Shown one piece after another: positions 27,012 to 36,036 of a stretch of 64,000 nt of DNA. This DNA is from Flavobacterium sp. (GTDB lineage: Bacteria > Bacteroidota > Bacteroidia > Flavobacteriales > Flavobacteriaceae). The stretch is taken from NCBI RefSeq assembly GCF_024710485.1, contig NZ_JANJUQ010000038.1, positions 62,001 through 126,000 of the forward strand, written 5' to 3'. A program made the translations under genes and the position numbers. Under the pieces are notes generated by a model. That model did not search any database. It saw only the letters and a program-made list of their open reading frames with translations, and was not told the origin of the DNA. How positions within the stretch are numbered: position 1 is the first letter of the stretch; each line of letters starts with the position of its first letter.

Positions 27012-28989
27012 ATAGGTAAGTGGAACGAATTCTTCCTATTTTATTAGTTAAAGCCACTTTTAACTTGTTGTAGTCGTTAATCATAGATTTGAGTTCTTCT
27101 AAATCGATTTCCGTTTCACTTTGAAAGGAACTCATCAAATCCTGTATCAGCTTATTGATTAAATATTCTCGCAACGAAACAATGGTTTCCGAAACATATT
27201 GCCCAACATTTTGCGCCTTGGTTTTTACATAAATGTGTTTCGTTTCCCAATTGTGGAGCAACTCTCTTTCTTCTGACATCAAAATATCGGTAACCACTTG
27301 CGAATGTTCCGGAGACAGTTGCATTAAATACTGTTCAATATTGAATTCATCGTTTTGGTGATAATACTGAATCAAATCAGTATAAATTTCTTTGAACAGA
27401 GGATGTGCTAACTCAACTTCGTCTTCTTGTAAGCTCAAATAAATTCTTTGAAAAACCTTATAGGTATTGGTTTCTTTCTCTTCAACCATCTCGCCTTCTT
27501 CGTTGGCTTTTAAAATATAATCGTCAAAATCCGCTTCATGAGAACCGTAAAGCAACAACATTTCGAGAATTTTACGCTCTAGTTCATAGATGATATTAAC
27601 GCGTTCCTGACTGACTTGCGGTTCATTCTTTACAACCTCAAAAGCCTTTTGTTCTTGCTTTTGTTTCTTTCCGGCTTCGGCTATGTCTTTTTGCACCAAT
27701 TGCGCCAAAGTATTCAGCAAAACCTGCTCAGAAATATCCATGATGCGAGAGGTTTCCTGTATATAGATTTCTCGCTTAATGCGGTCCGGGATTTTAGAAA
27801 TACTGACCACCATATCGCGAATCAAATCGGCTTTCTTGATAGGATCGTTATTGGCTTCGTCCATTAATAAAGAAGCCTTGAACTGTATGAAATCTTTGGC
27901 GTTATTTTCTAAATACTGTACTAAATCGTCGTACGAATTTTTTCGGGCAAAACTGTCCGGATCGTCGCCATTAGGGAACGTACAAACTTTAACGTTCATA
28001 CCTTCTTCCAAAATCAAATCGATACCTCGAATAGAAGCACGCAATCCGGCAGCATCACCATCAAAAAGCACCGTAATATTTTTGGTTAAGCGATTGATTA
28101 AGCGAATCTGATCGGAAGTTAAAGCCGTACCCGAAGACGCAACCACGTTTTCAATACCAGCTTGATGCAACTGAATCACATCGGTATAGCCTTCTACCAA
28201 ATAACAATTGTTTTGTTTGGCGATGGATTGCTTGGCGTGAAAAATCCCGTAAAGAACTTTACTCTTATGGTAAATATCACTTTCGGGCGAATTGAGGTAT
28301 TTAGCTGCTTTCTTATCATTGGTCAAAATTCGGCCACCGAAACCCAGATTTCTGCCTGACAAACTCTGTATCGGGAACATCACTCGCCCTTTGAACCGGT
28401 CAAAGTGTTTGCCGTCTTCACGGGTAATGGTCAATCCAACTTTTTCTAAAAACTCTAATTGATAGCCTTTCGACAGTGCTTCTTTGGTAAAAGCATCCCA
28501 AGTTTCAGGCGAATAACCCAAACCAAACTTGGCTATGGTTTCGTTGGTAAAACCTCTTTCTTTGAAATAAGACAATCCTATCGCTTTGCCTTCTTCAGTG
28601 TTTAAAAGCGTATCATGGAAATAGGTTTTGGCGAATTCAGAAACCAAATACAAACTTTCTTTCTCATTAGCTTCGATTCTGTCTTCTTGCGAAACTTCAG
28701 TTTCTTCGATTTCGATGTTGTACTTTTTGGCCAAATACCGAATCGCTTCCGGATAAGTGAAGTGTTCGTGTTCCATTAAGAAAGTCACCACACTACCGCC
28801 TTTCCCGGAACTGAAATCTTTCCAAATTTGCTTCACTGGCGAGACCATAAAAGACGGCGAACGCTCATCGGAAAACGGACTCAACCCTTTAAAATTACTA
28901 CCGGCGCGCTTGAGCTGAACGAAATCGCCAATGACTTCCTCTACTCGAGCGGTTTCAAAAACTTTGTCTATGGTTTCGCGGGTAATCAA
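27010..28989 (-). CDS. dnaG: DNA primase with no zinc ligands in the N-terminal domain
   Basis: Makes RNA primers at the replication fork. Domains in order are an N-terminal domain in the position of the CHC2 zinc finger (1-100), a TOPRIM catalytic core (VEGYTDVIQLHQAG, then FDGDAAGLRASIRGIDLI), and a helical C-terminal helicase-binding region to 659. The zinc-finger region reads GLSPFSDERSPSF (35-47) and IWKDFSSGKGG (55-65). The three Cys and one His expected there are replaced by L/S, S, D and S/G, although the surrounding residues are well kept. The start codon is TTG at 28989, which gives the normal N-terminus; there is no ATG nearby. Confidence 0.94.
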   Translation of the reverse strand: MITRETIDKVFETARVEEVIGDFVQLKRAGSNFKGLSPFSDERSPSFMVSPVKQIWKDFSSGKGGSVVTFLMEHEHFTYPEAIRYLAKKYNIEIEETEVSQEDRIEANEKESLYLVSEFAKTYFHDTLLNTEEGKAIGLSYFKERGFTNETIAKFGLGYSPETWDAFTKEALSKGYQLEFLEKVGLTITREDGKHFDRFKGRVMFPIQSLSGRNLGFGGRILTNDKKAAKYLNSPESDIYHKSKVLYGIFHAKQSIAKQNNCYLVEGYTDVIQLHQAGIENVVASSGTALTSDQIRLINRLTKNITVLFDGDAAGLRASIRGIDLILEEGMNVKVCTFPNGDDPDSFARKNSYDDLVQYLENNAKDFIQFKASLLMDEANNDPIKKADLIRDMVVSISKIPDRIKREIYIQETSRIMDISEQVLLNTLAQLVQKDIAEAGKKQKQEQKAFEVVKNEPQVSQERVNIIYELERKILEMLLLYGSHEADFDDYILKANEEGEMVEEKETNTYKVFQRIYLSLQEDEVELAHPLFKEIYTDLIQYYHQNDEFNIEQYLMQLSPEHSQVVTDILMSEERELLHNWETKHIYVKTKAQNVGQYVSETIVSLREYLINKLIQDLMSSFQSETEIDLEELKSMINDYNKLKVALTNKIGRIRSTYL

Positions 28990-29106
28990 AGTTGGGTTTA
29001 AGGTTTAAATGTTTGCGGGTTTAAAGTTATGAAAAAATTGATGTAAGATTGTTGATTAACGATTGTAGATTTCAGATTTTATTCTGCAATCATAAATCTA
29101 AAATAA

Positions 29107-29138
29107 AAAAAGATGCTCCATTGCTGAAACATCTTTTT
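29107..29138 (-). terminator. Terminator of the ECF sigma operon
   Basis: AAAAAGATG (29130-29138 on the minus strand) pairs with CATCTTTTT (29107-29115) and a T-rich tract follows on the minus strand. It lies 25 bases after the stop of the beta-barrel gene. Confidence 0.75.
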
Positions 29139-29162
29139 GAAGTATAAACTAACCTAATCAAA

Positions 29163-30185
29163 TTAATTGAAGTCGAAGCGCACGCCCAGAGAAATGTTAT
29201 TCTGTTTGATGGCATTGTCTTTGAACATCGGATTCAAATCGTATTTCAAATACAAACTGGTTTCGCCGTAACCGATGTAAGTGCTCACACCGTAGATAAA
29301 ATCGTTGACATTGAAATCGCCTTTTTCTTTGATTGAAATATCGTTACCATCAAGTTCGTAACATAATTTTTGTTTAGATTTCACGCGTACTCCGGCGTAA
29401 CCTCCTATGCCAAAACGAACACTTTCGTGGGTTCTGAATATTTTTTTCCCGTCTTTTTCTTTGGCTTTAGTAAAATCGAATTCCAAGTGAAGCGGCACAG
29501 TCAGATACACGTTTCGCAAGCGGGAATCTTTAAGATTGTATTGGAAGTTTTCCAAATAAGTTTGGTTGCCATTGGTCACAAACACACGGTTATCTGTTGG
29601 ACGAAGGTTGTTGTACATCACCGACATTCCGTATTTTAAATGTAACAGATTATCGTTTTTTAATAAACGAGTATTGGAAGTAAAACCCCATTCGTAGAAG
29701 TGTGAACCCCAATACCTGAAGTCGGAATTAGCCACACTACCATCGGTAACCAAATTGTTTACTCCTGCGGCGAACACAAATTGCGAAGTAGTTCTTCTTT
29801 CACCTCTGGTCTTGCGTATAGAATCGCGCTTAATTACCACGGAAAAGTATTGGTTTTTACTTTCTTTGATTTTACCTTCTACTTTTTGATTTACCAATTC
29901 TTTTAATTCTTCCTGAGCTTGACCTACTCGTGTTTCAATATTTTTGGAACGAATTTCGGCTAATTGTAATTTTTTAGCATCGGCTTGCTCTTTGGTAATG
30001 GTTCCCGCTTCCAACTCTTTGTTAACCGATTCGATTTCAGCTTTAAGTGCTGCCTTTTCTTCTTTGGTAATGTTCTCAATTTTCTCAGCTATGGCCTTTG
30101 CCTTTGCCTCAAACGTTTCCTGTGCCAAGGCTTTATTGGCCAAGAGACTAAGTAATAAAGATGCGTAAATAATAAAATTTTTCAT
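29163..30185 (-). CDS. Outer-membrane beta-barrel protein with an N-terminal coiled coil
   Basis: No named family is recognised beyond a general outer-membrane barrel. The start is taken at 30185 (MKNFIIYASLLLSLL), which gives a clean signal peptide cleaved after ALA; the open frame runs 11 codons further up. Residues about 20-105 are rich in E, K, A and Q and predicted as a long helix or coiled coil (KIENITKEEKAALKAEIESV). From about 125 the sequence alternates polar and aromatic residues and ends in LGVRFDFN, an aromatic-terminated strand typical of barrels. It is the last gene of the ECF sigma operon, so it may be a target or sensor of that system. Confidence 0.7.
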   Translation of the reverse strand: MKNFIIYASLLLSLLANKALAQETFEAKAKAIAEKIENITKEEKAALKAEIESVNKELEAGTITKEQADAKKLQLAEIRSKNIETRVGQAQEELKELVNQKVEGKIKESKNQYFSVVIKRDSIRKTRGERRTTSQFVFAAGVNNLVTDGSVANSDFRYWGSHFYEWGFTSNTRLLKNDNLLHLKYGMSVMYNNLRPTDNRVFVTNGNQTYLENFQYNLKDSRLRNVYLTVPLHLEFDFTKAKEKDGKKIFRTHESVRFGIGGYAGVRVKSKQKLCYELDGNDISIKEKGDFNVNDFIYGVSTYIGYGETSLYLKYDLNPMFKDNAIKQNNISLGVRFDFN

Positions 30186-30243
30186 GATGATTAAATTTAA
30201 AATTAAACCTGCTTCCAACAGGTATTTATGGAGAGTTGCTTAT

Positions 30244-30618
30244 TTACATTCCTGAAAGATGTACCATTAAATTTGTCTGTTTTGCAGCGGTCACATTTAC
30301 GACATATCTTTCATTTTGATTCATCAAAAAGACCAATCGCTTTTTATCATTCTTTTTAATTCTTTTCGACACAATCAAACGGTTTTGTTGATCTTTAACC
30401 GATACTATAATATCCTCTTCGAGTTTGAGGCTAAACTTTAGGTCAACCTCAGAATCTTCATTGGCCAAAATTTCAAATTGGCTGTTTGTATGGTTTTCTG
30501 AACTAACTTCGGAGGCATTGCCCGACAATGATTTGATTTCGATGGCGCTTTGACCGTGTATTGAAGAGAGCGGACACAAAGCGAACACCATTACAGTGAT
30601 TAAGAGTAAGTGTTTCAT
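30244..30618 (-). CDS. Small secreted protein of unknown function in the ECF operon
   Basis: A 124-residue protein with a signal peptide (MKHLLLITVMVFALCPLSSI, cleavage near HGQS). The mature part of about 100 residues reads as a beta-rich domain with alternating hydrophobic residues (VDLKFSLKLEEDIIVSVKDQ, RYVVNVTAAKQTNLMVHLSG). I do not recognise it. It lies 39 bases after the anti-sigma-like gene and 58 bases before the barrel gene, in one run, and would act in the periplasm or at the surface. Confidence 0.7.
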   Translation of the reverse strand: MKHLLLITVMVFALCPLSSIHGQSAIEIKSLSGNASEVSSENHTNSQFEILANEDSEVDLKFSLKLEEDIIVSVKDQQNRLIVSKRIKKNDKKRLVFLMNQNERYVVNVTAAKQTNLMVHLSGM

Positions 30619-30657
30619 GATACGTGATTTTTTGATTGATGATGATTAAATGGATGA

Positions 30658-31401
30658 TTATTCGTTATTTCGATTGGCCAAAGCCACTTTCACTTCTTGG
30701 TAGTTTTTATTGATTTTTTGCAGCATTTTTTCGCGGAAACTGTACTCGACTTCGCCATCGACTTGAGACAGCAAGCTTTTGGCATCAACTTTTACACTCG
30801 ATTTTTTATTAGTCGATTCTTTTACCGATTGATCTAAATTGGCTAACAAACTGTCGTCGGATTTGATTTTGAAATCTTTTCGAATAACATTTTCCTTTGG
30901 AGCTACTATTTCCGGTAAGTCTTTAAGAGCAACATCAGAAGTAATTTGGTATTCAATTTCTTTGTTTCTTAGGATTTGATTGGATTGAACTGATTGATTT
31001 TGGATTGAAACTCCTTGATGATTAGTAACTGGTTGTTGGTTGTTGGTTGTTGGTTGATTATTTACAGAAGCGACAACTTCATCTTGTTTTTGACTTTCAA
31101 CGATTGACGCTGCATTAATTTCAGCAGGATTTTGAACTGTATCGTTTTTAGTTTCCGCTCCTACCACTGTAGTATTAGGCATACTAATTACGGTATCGCT
31201 TTGATTGAAAAAAAACATACCAAGCGTTACCACAACCAAAATGCTGGCAGCAATAAACAAAAAGCCAAAAGGTTTTCTTGATTTTTTTTCTTCAGCTACA
31301 GAAAGCATGGCATCCAATCGGTCCCAAGCTTGGGCAGACGGTTGAATTTCTCTGGCATTCAGTTGGTCTCTGAATTGTTTCTCTAATTTATTCGGTTCCA
31401 T
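30658..31401 (-). CDS. Single-pass membrane protein, probable anti-sigma factor
   Basis: A 247-residue protein with about 43 cytoplasmic residues (MEPNKLEKQFRDQLNAREI), one membrane helix (about 45-65, FGFLFIAASILVVVTLGMFFF) and a low-complexity periplasmic part rich in N, Q, S and V. Its place directly after an ECF sigma gene, overlapping it by 14 bases, and its topology fit an anti-sigma factor. There is no recognisable zinc-binding anti-sigma motif, so the role is inferred. The coding sequence holds nearly four copies of a 7-base repeat at 31031-31056, in the periplasmic part. Confidence 0.7.
   Translation of the reverse strand: MEPNKLEKQFRDQLNAREIQPSAQAWDRLDAMLSVAEEKKSRKPFGFLFIAASILVVVTLGMFFFNQSDTVISMPNTTVVGAETKNDTVQNPAEINAASIVESQKQDEVVASVNNQPTTNNQQPVTNHQGVSIQNQSVQSNQILRNKEIEYQITSDVALKDLPEIVAPKENVIRKDFKIKSDDSLLANLDQSVKESTNKKSSVKVDAKSLLSQVDGEVEYSFREKMLQKINKNYQEVKVALANRNNE
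31031..31056. repeat. Heptanucleotide tandem repeat in the anti-sigma-like gene
   Basis: GGTTGTT is repeated three times (31031-31051) and followed by GGTTG. It encodes the N/Q/T-rich periplasmic stretch on the other strand. Because 7 is not a multiple of 3, gain or loss of one unit would shift the frame after the membrane helix. Confidence 0.75.
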
Positions 31402-31948
31402 TGTGGTAATTTTTTAATTTAATGATGTTGTCTTGGAGCATTTTTCGAGCGTGAGACAATTGCGATTTCGAAGTACCTTCACTGATGCTCAACATGGTCG
31501 CAATTTCTTGATGTTTAAACCCTTCAATCGCATACAAATTGAAAATCATTCGGTAACCATCAGGTAAATTATCGATTAAAAACTGAATATCTTCCACCGA
31601 AAACTTACTTTCAATATTGTTATGCCGTTCTTCGAAAAAAGTCTCGTCTTCGATAAACTTCACCTTCTTCTGTACTCGGATAAAAGAAATGCACTCGTTA
31701 ATCATGATGCGGCGAATCCAACCTTCAAAACTGCCTTTGCTTTCAAAATTCTTGAGATTAGTAAACACTTTCATAAAGGCGGTAATCATAATGTCTTCCG
31801 CCTGATGCATATCTTTAATATACTGACGGCAAACACTCAACATTTTTGGAGCGAATTTGTAATAAATCTGATGTTGTGCATGGCGATTATTTTCGACAGC
31901 TAATGCGATCAGTTCATTTTCGTCCTTATGTAAGTTGATTACTTTCAT
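31388..31948 (-). CDS. ECF-type RNA polymerase sigma factor
   Basis: An alternative sigma factor of 186 aa. Region 2 (about 25-95) shows HQIYYKFAPKMLSVCRQYI, QAEDIMITAFMKVFTNL and FEGWIRRIMINECI. Region 4 (about 125-180) shows LPDGYRMIFNLYAIEGFKHQEIA and the recognition helix SEGTSKSQLSHARKML. It is the first gene of a four-gene run with a membrane protein, a small secreted protein and a barrel protein. This layout suggests an envelope-signal response. No clear -7 box of the housekeeping type lies directly upstream, so self-activation is possible. Confidence 0.92.
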   Translation of the reverse strand: MKVINLHKDENELIALAVENNRHAQHQIYYKFAPKMLSVCRQYIKDMHQAEDIMITAFMKVFTNLKNFESKGSFEGWIRRIMINECISFIRVQKKVKFIEDETFFEERHNNIESKFSVEDIQFLIDNLPDGYRMIFNLYAIEGFKHQEIATMLSISEGTSKSQLSHARKMLQDNIIKLKNYHNGTE

Positions 31949-32053
31949 TTAAAATTTCGATGTCAATTTCAATTTTCAACTTGTTATTGATATTGATTAG
32001 ATTTCTATTAGCATAGACGATTGTGGTCTCAAAATGGTTGCATGAAAAGTAAA

Positions 32054-32896
32054 TTATTTTAACCCTTCAAATTCAACATACTGATATTCAGGAGAAGACT
32101 CTAATAAATTTCTTAATATCGCCGCATGTCCATTTCCAATAATTACCAAAATCCTATCGTTGGGATTGGCCTTCATTTGTTGTATTTTTCTAAAGATTCT
32201 CAAGTTACGGTTATACCACCAAACCGATAAAATATCTGCTCCTCGAGTATCATCCAATTTAAAATCACCCACCAAATACGCTCCGTAATTTAACCGATGG
32301 GCTTCTCTGGAATTAATCCGCTTGAAATAAGTTAACAGAGACATTGATTTGGGTAATTTTTCATCATGAGCAAACCAATCTAAGAACATCTTTACATACG
32401 GATCTTCATGTTGAAAATCGAAATCTTTGAACAGCTTAGTTATGTATACCGAATCCCTTTGAGCCAAATCGGCATCCATCGATTCCACATCAATACTGTA
32501 AAGAGTGTCCAACTTTAATTCGTTGGCAATACGCATCCCTAATTGAAATCTTTCGTCTCTTTCCTGTCTGAATTCACCTTTTTTATACCGCTTTAATTTT
32601 TCTCCGGCTTTCCAATTAGGACGAGCTTCAATAGCAATTTTTGTAGGATTGAATTTTTTGATGTAAGAAACCAATTCCGTTACTTCCGATTTCTTAGGCT
32701 CTTGTAGAACATCTATTTTATTGTTGTCTTCGGTTTTCATCGCATCCAAATTAGGATAGTCGAAGTGAAAAGTACCCACTACTAACACTTTTGGGGTTTC
32801 TTTTGAAAAAAATGAAGCCGGTGATTTACTATTATCTTGCTGTGCCACACAGTAAAAGGAACACAAAACAAAGCCGATTGCGATTGATTTTTTCAT
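32054..32896 (-). CDS. Secreted DUF5694-like protein
   Basis: A protein of 280 aa with a signal peptide (MKKSIAIGFVLCSFYCVAQ). It appears to match the DUF5694 group, which resembles TraB/EreA-like folds. Conserved segments are VLVVGTFHFDYPN, KIAIEARPNW and the C-terminal VIIGNGHAAILRNLL, which supply His and Glu residues in positions typical of that fold. The function is unknown. It is a single gene, separated from the ECF operon by about 105 bases. Confidence 0.72.
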   Translation of the reverse strand: MKKSIAIGFVLCSFYCVAQQDNSKSPASFFSKETPKVLVVGTFHFDYPNLDAMKTEDNNKIDVLQEPKKSEVTELVSYIKKFNPTKIAIEARPNWKAGEKLKRYKKGEFRQERDERFQLGMRIANELKLDTLYSIDVESMDADLAQRDSVYITKLFKDFDFQHEDPYVKMFLDWFAHDEKLPKSMSLLTYFKRINSREAHRLNYGAYLVGDFKLDDTRGADILSVWWYNRNLRIFRKIQQMKANPNDRILVIIGNGHAAILRNLLESSPEYQYVEFEGLK

Positions 32897-32986
32897 TTTG
32901 ATGCATTTTTAATTGATTAACGTATAGCTATAAGACGAGAATCAAAGCAAAAGGGTTGCATCAAAAAAACAACCTTATTAAACGAA

Positions 32987-33967
32987 CTATTTTTTTCTTT
33001 CTATTACGTAATTCACCATAAGTGAAAGGGCGTCTCTGTATTTCGATTGGGGAAAGTTTTGGAGGATTTGGAGGGCTTCTTCTTGGAACTGCAACATTTT
33101 TTGCTCGGCATACTGCAAACCGTTTTTGTCTTTGACGAATTGGATAACTTCCTTAACGCGTTTTTTATCTTTGTTATGGTTTTTAATCGAATTGATGCAC
33201 CAACTCTTTTCTTTATCCGCACAATTGTTCAGGGCATGAATTAACGGCAAAGTCATTTTTTGCTCTTTAATATCGATTCCGGTAGGTTTGCCAATGGCGT
33301 CATCGGTGTAATCGAACAAATCGTCTTTGATTTGAAAAGCCATACCAATCAACTCGCCAAATTTTCGCATCGCTTCTACCTGAGTTTCGTCTTCCGAAAC
33401 CGATTTGGCACCTAAAGCACAACACGAAGCAATTAAAGTAGCGGTTTTTTTTCGGATGATTTCGTAATATACTTCTTCTACGATGTCCAGTCTTCTGGCT
33501 TTTTCTATTTGCAGTAATTCGCCTTCACTCATTTCGCGAACTGCTACCGAGATGATGCGGAGCAAATCGAAATCACCGTGATCAATAGAAAGCAACAAGC
33601 CTTTTGACAATAAGTAATCGCCGACTAAAACGGCAATTTTATTTTTCCACAACGCATTGAGGGAGAAAAAACCGCGACGACGATTGCTGTCGTCCACTAC
33701 ATCATCGTGTACTAAAGTTGCCGTATGAATCAACTCGATTACCGATGCACCGCGGTAGGTTCTTTCATTCACTTCGCCTTTTTCAGAGAGCATCTTGGCA
33801 ACTAAAAACACAAACATCGGACGCATTTGTTTGCCCTTGCGATTGACAATGTAGTAAGTAATTCGGTTTAACAACGCAACCTTTGAAGTCATTGATTCGT
33901 AGAACTTTTTCTCGAAAAGTTCCATTTCCTCTTGTATAGGTTGTTTTATTTGAGAAGTGATATTCAT
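32987..33967 (-). CDS. Polyprenyl diphosphate synthase (trans-type)
   Basis: Elongates allylic diphosphates with isopentenyl diphosphate. It could supply the menaquinone side chain; product length cannot be read here. The two aspartate-rich motifs are present: HDDVVDDSNRRRG (first) and QIKDDLFDYTDD (second), along with RKGKQMRPMFVFLVAKM. I choose the ATG at 33967 (MNITSQIKQPIQEEM), giving 326 aa, because a TTG 11 codons upstream lies inside a TATCTTTG promoter box. Confidence 0.9.
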   Translation of the reverse strand: MNITSQIKQPIQEEMELFEKKFYESMTSKVALLNRITYYIVNRKGKQMRPMFVFLVAKMLSEKGEVNERTYRGASVIELIHTATLVHDDVVDDSNRRRGFFSLNALWKNKIAVLVGDYLLSKGLLLSIDHGDFDLLRIISVAVREMSEGELLQIEKARRLDIVEEVYYEIIRKKTATLIASCCALGAKSVSEDETQVEAMRKFGELIGMAFQIKDDLFDYTDDAIGKPTGIDIKEQKMTLPLIHALNNCADKEKSWCINSIKNHNKDKKRVKEVIQFVKDKNGLQYAEQKMLQFQEEALQILQNFPQSKYRDALSLMVNYVIERKK

Positions 33968-33997
33968 TAAAACTAAAACCGAATTCCATCGGGCTTT

Positions 33998-34005
33998 CAA
34001 AGATA
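33998..34005 (-). promoter_or_regulatory. -7 box of the polyprenyl synthase promoter
   Basis: TATCTTTG on the minus strand fits TAnnTTTG and lies about 30 bases before the ATG at 33967. Confidence 0.6.
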
Positions 34006-34034
34006 CAACAAAGCCTTCGTATGAAAAAAATATT

Positions 34035-34042
34035 TACATTTG
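34035..34042 (+). promoter_or_regulatory. -7 box of the lipoprotein promoter
   Basis: TACATTTG fits TAnnTTTG and lies 56 bases before the ATG at 34099. It is divergent from the polyprenyl synthase promoter 30 bases away. Confidence 0.55.
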
Positions 34043-34098
34043 ATTAAACCTTTTTTAATAGTATTATTCAAAGCAACGAACCAAAAATTAAAAAACAT

Positions 34099-34932
34099 AT
34101 GAAAATTAAAAATGTAATTATAGGAGCAACATTGTCAATGTTGATTTTAAGCTGTAGCAAAGACGACAGCAATAATGCTGTTTCGAATGATTTGAGCGAA
34201 GCCCGAGTGAGTGCCAAAATTGATATGGTAACGGAAGATGTTGCAAAGATAGTTGACGAACAATTTGCTCTTCAAGCCAATCCGTCGGCCGGAAGAAACA
34301 GTCAAGAAGTGTCTTCTTTGCCTTCTTGTGTAACAGTTAATGTTCAATTGACTCCTAACAACTGGACCAGAACCTTAACGTTTAACAACTGCGAATTACC
34401 TAACGGGAATGTACTCAACGGAACCATCATTATCAGCGGAAGCTTGAATTTCGACACACCATCACACACTATCAGCTATAGTTTTGTTGACTTCTATCAC
34501 AACGACATCTTGGTTGAAGGGAATCGTACAGTAGTTCGCACAATTGAAAGTACAGCTTCGCAAGCTGTACCGCATCCGGTGGCCAATATGACTATCGATA
34601 TGCAACTAACTTTCCCGAACGGCAATGAATACCACAGAGTTGGAAACCGAGTTCGTGAAATGATAGAAGGTTTCGGCACTCCGATGATTTGGGCAGACAA
34701 TGTGTTTTCAATTACCGGGAACTGGACAACTACTTTCCCTGCAGGAACGAGAACGTCAACAATCACAACGCCACTCAGAGCTGAGGCCGGTTGTCCGCAC
34801 ATTGTTAGCGGAGTAATTACTACCGTTAGAAATAATAATACCATCACTTTGGATTACGGCAACGGTGATTGTGACAACCAAGCTACTTTAACCGTAAACG
34901 GCAACAGCACCAACATCACTTTAGGAAATTAA
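34099..34932 (+). CDS. Lipoprotein of unknown function
   Basis: A 277-residue protein with a lipoprotein signal ending in ILSC (Cys near residue 19), followed by SKDDSNN, a spacer style common in exported Bacteroidetes lipoproteins. The mature part is rich in T, N, V and I and shows repeated beta-strand patterns such as GTIIISGSLNFDTPSHTISY. Four Cys after the lipobox (in SCVTVNV, NNCEL, AGCPH and GDCDN) could form disulfides. I recognise no named family. It is a single gene with its own promoter and a terminator. Confidence 0.75.
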   Translation: MKIKNVIIGATLSMLILSCSKDDSNNAVSNDLSEARVSAKIDMVTEDVAKIVDEQFALQANPSAGRNSQEVSSLPSCVTVNVQLTPNNWTRTLTFNNCELPNGNVLNGTIIISGSLNFDTPSHTISYSFVDFYHNDILVEGNRTVVRTIESTASQAVPHPVANMTIDMQLTFPNGNEYHRVGNRVREMIEGFGTPMIWADNVFSITGNWTTTFPAGTRTSTITTPLRAEAGCPHIVSGVITTVRNNNTITLDYGNGDCDNQATLTVNGNSTNITLGN

Positions 34933-34960
34933 TTACAGTTAACTTAGTTATAAATAAAGA

Positions 34961-34993
34961 AAACTCTCAGCGATAAGTTGGGAGTTTTTTTTC
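34961..34993 (+). terminator. Terminator after the lipoprotein gene
   Basis: AAACTCTCA (34961-34969) pairs with TGGGAGTTT (34979-34987, one U-G pair) and is followed by T's. Its right end touches the rlmN stop on the other strand. Confidence 0.75.
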
Positions 34994-36032
34994 AGGATTT
35001 ATTAGCCAATTGACCGCAAGCCGCATCAATATCTTTTCCTCGACTACGGCGTACTTTGGCTACAATATCATTTTTTCCCAGCGCAGCAATGTAATTATTA
35101 ATCGCTTCCTCCGAGGCTTGTTGGAACTCGCCGTCATCAATAGGATTGTATTCGATTAAATTGACTTTGCAAGGTACGTATTTGCAGAATTTTACTAAAG
35201 CGTCAATAGAAGCTTTATCGTCGTTAATACCTTTCCAAACTACATACTCATACGTCACTTTACTCTTGGTTTTTTGATACCAGTACTGCAAGGCTTCTCT
35301 GAGTTCGGTCAAAGGGAAGTTTTTGGTAAACGGCATAATATGATTTCGAGTTGATTCGATAGCTGAATGCAAAGAAACTGCAAGTTTAAATTTAACCTCA
35401 TCGTCGGCCATCTTTTTAATCATCTTAGAAACGCCCGAAGTAGAAACCGTAATGCGTTTGGGTGACATGCCTAAGCCTTCTTCCGAGGTAATCATATCGA
35501 TGGCTTTCATCACATTATTGTAGTTCATTAACGGCTCGCCCATTCCCATAAAAACAATGTTGGATAACGGTCGATTGTAATACAAACGACTTTCACGGTC
35601 GATGGCCACGACTTGATCGTAAATCTCGCCCGGTTCCAAATTTCGCATTCTTTTTAAACGAGCGGTAGCACAGAAATTACAATCCAAACTACAGCCAACC
35701 TGACTGGAAACACAAGCCGTAGTTCGGGTTTCGGTGGGAATCAAAACGCTTTCCACTACTAAACCGTCATGCAAACGAACTGCATTTTTTACGGTACCAT
35801 CTTCGCTGCGTTGCATTTGATCGACTTGAATATGGTTAATCACGAAATGTTTTTCCAACATGGCGCGCGTTTCTTTAGACACGTTAGTCATATCGTCAAA
35901 ACTGTGTGAAGCTTTGCTCCACAGCCATTCGTACACCTGATTGCCGCGAAATGCTTTGTCGCCGTTGGCCACAAAAAAATCACGCAATTGGGTTTTAGTC
36001 AAACTTCGGATGTCTTTTTTCTCGATTTCCAT
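34992..36032 (-). CDS. rlmN: Dual-specificity RNA methyltransferase RlmN (radical SAM)
   Basis: Methylates C2 of A2503 in 23S rRNA and A37 in some tRNAs by a radical SAM mechanism. The cluster-binding motif CSLDCNFC is present, with VCxxQVGC-like context (ACVSSQVGCSLDCNFCATA), MGMGEPLMNY, and the C-terminal Cys in AACGQLA that forms the methyl-carrying intermediate. The 346 aa are typical. A TAACTTTG box (36037-36044) lies only 4 bases before the ATG, so the mRNA may be leaderless. Confidence 0.96.
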   Translation of the reverse strand: MEIEKKDIRSLTKTQLRDFFVANGDKAFRGNQVYEWLWSKASHSFDDMTNVSKETRAMLEKHFVINHIQVDQMQRSEDGTVKNAVRLHDGLVVESVLIPTETRTTACVSSQVGCSLDCNFCATARLKRMRNLEPGEIYDQVVAIDRESRLYYNRPLSNIVFMGMGEPLMNYNNVMKAIDMITSEEGLGMSPKRITVSTSGVSKMIKKMADDEVKFKLAVSLHSAIESTRNHIMPFTKNFPLTELREALQYWYQKTKSKVTYEYVVWKGINDDKASIDALVKFCKYVPCKVNLIEYNPIDDGEFQQASEEAINNYIAALGKNDIVAKVRRSRGKDIDAACGQLANKS

Positions 36033-36036
36033 GGCG

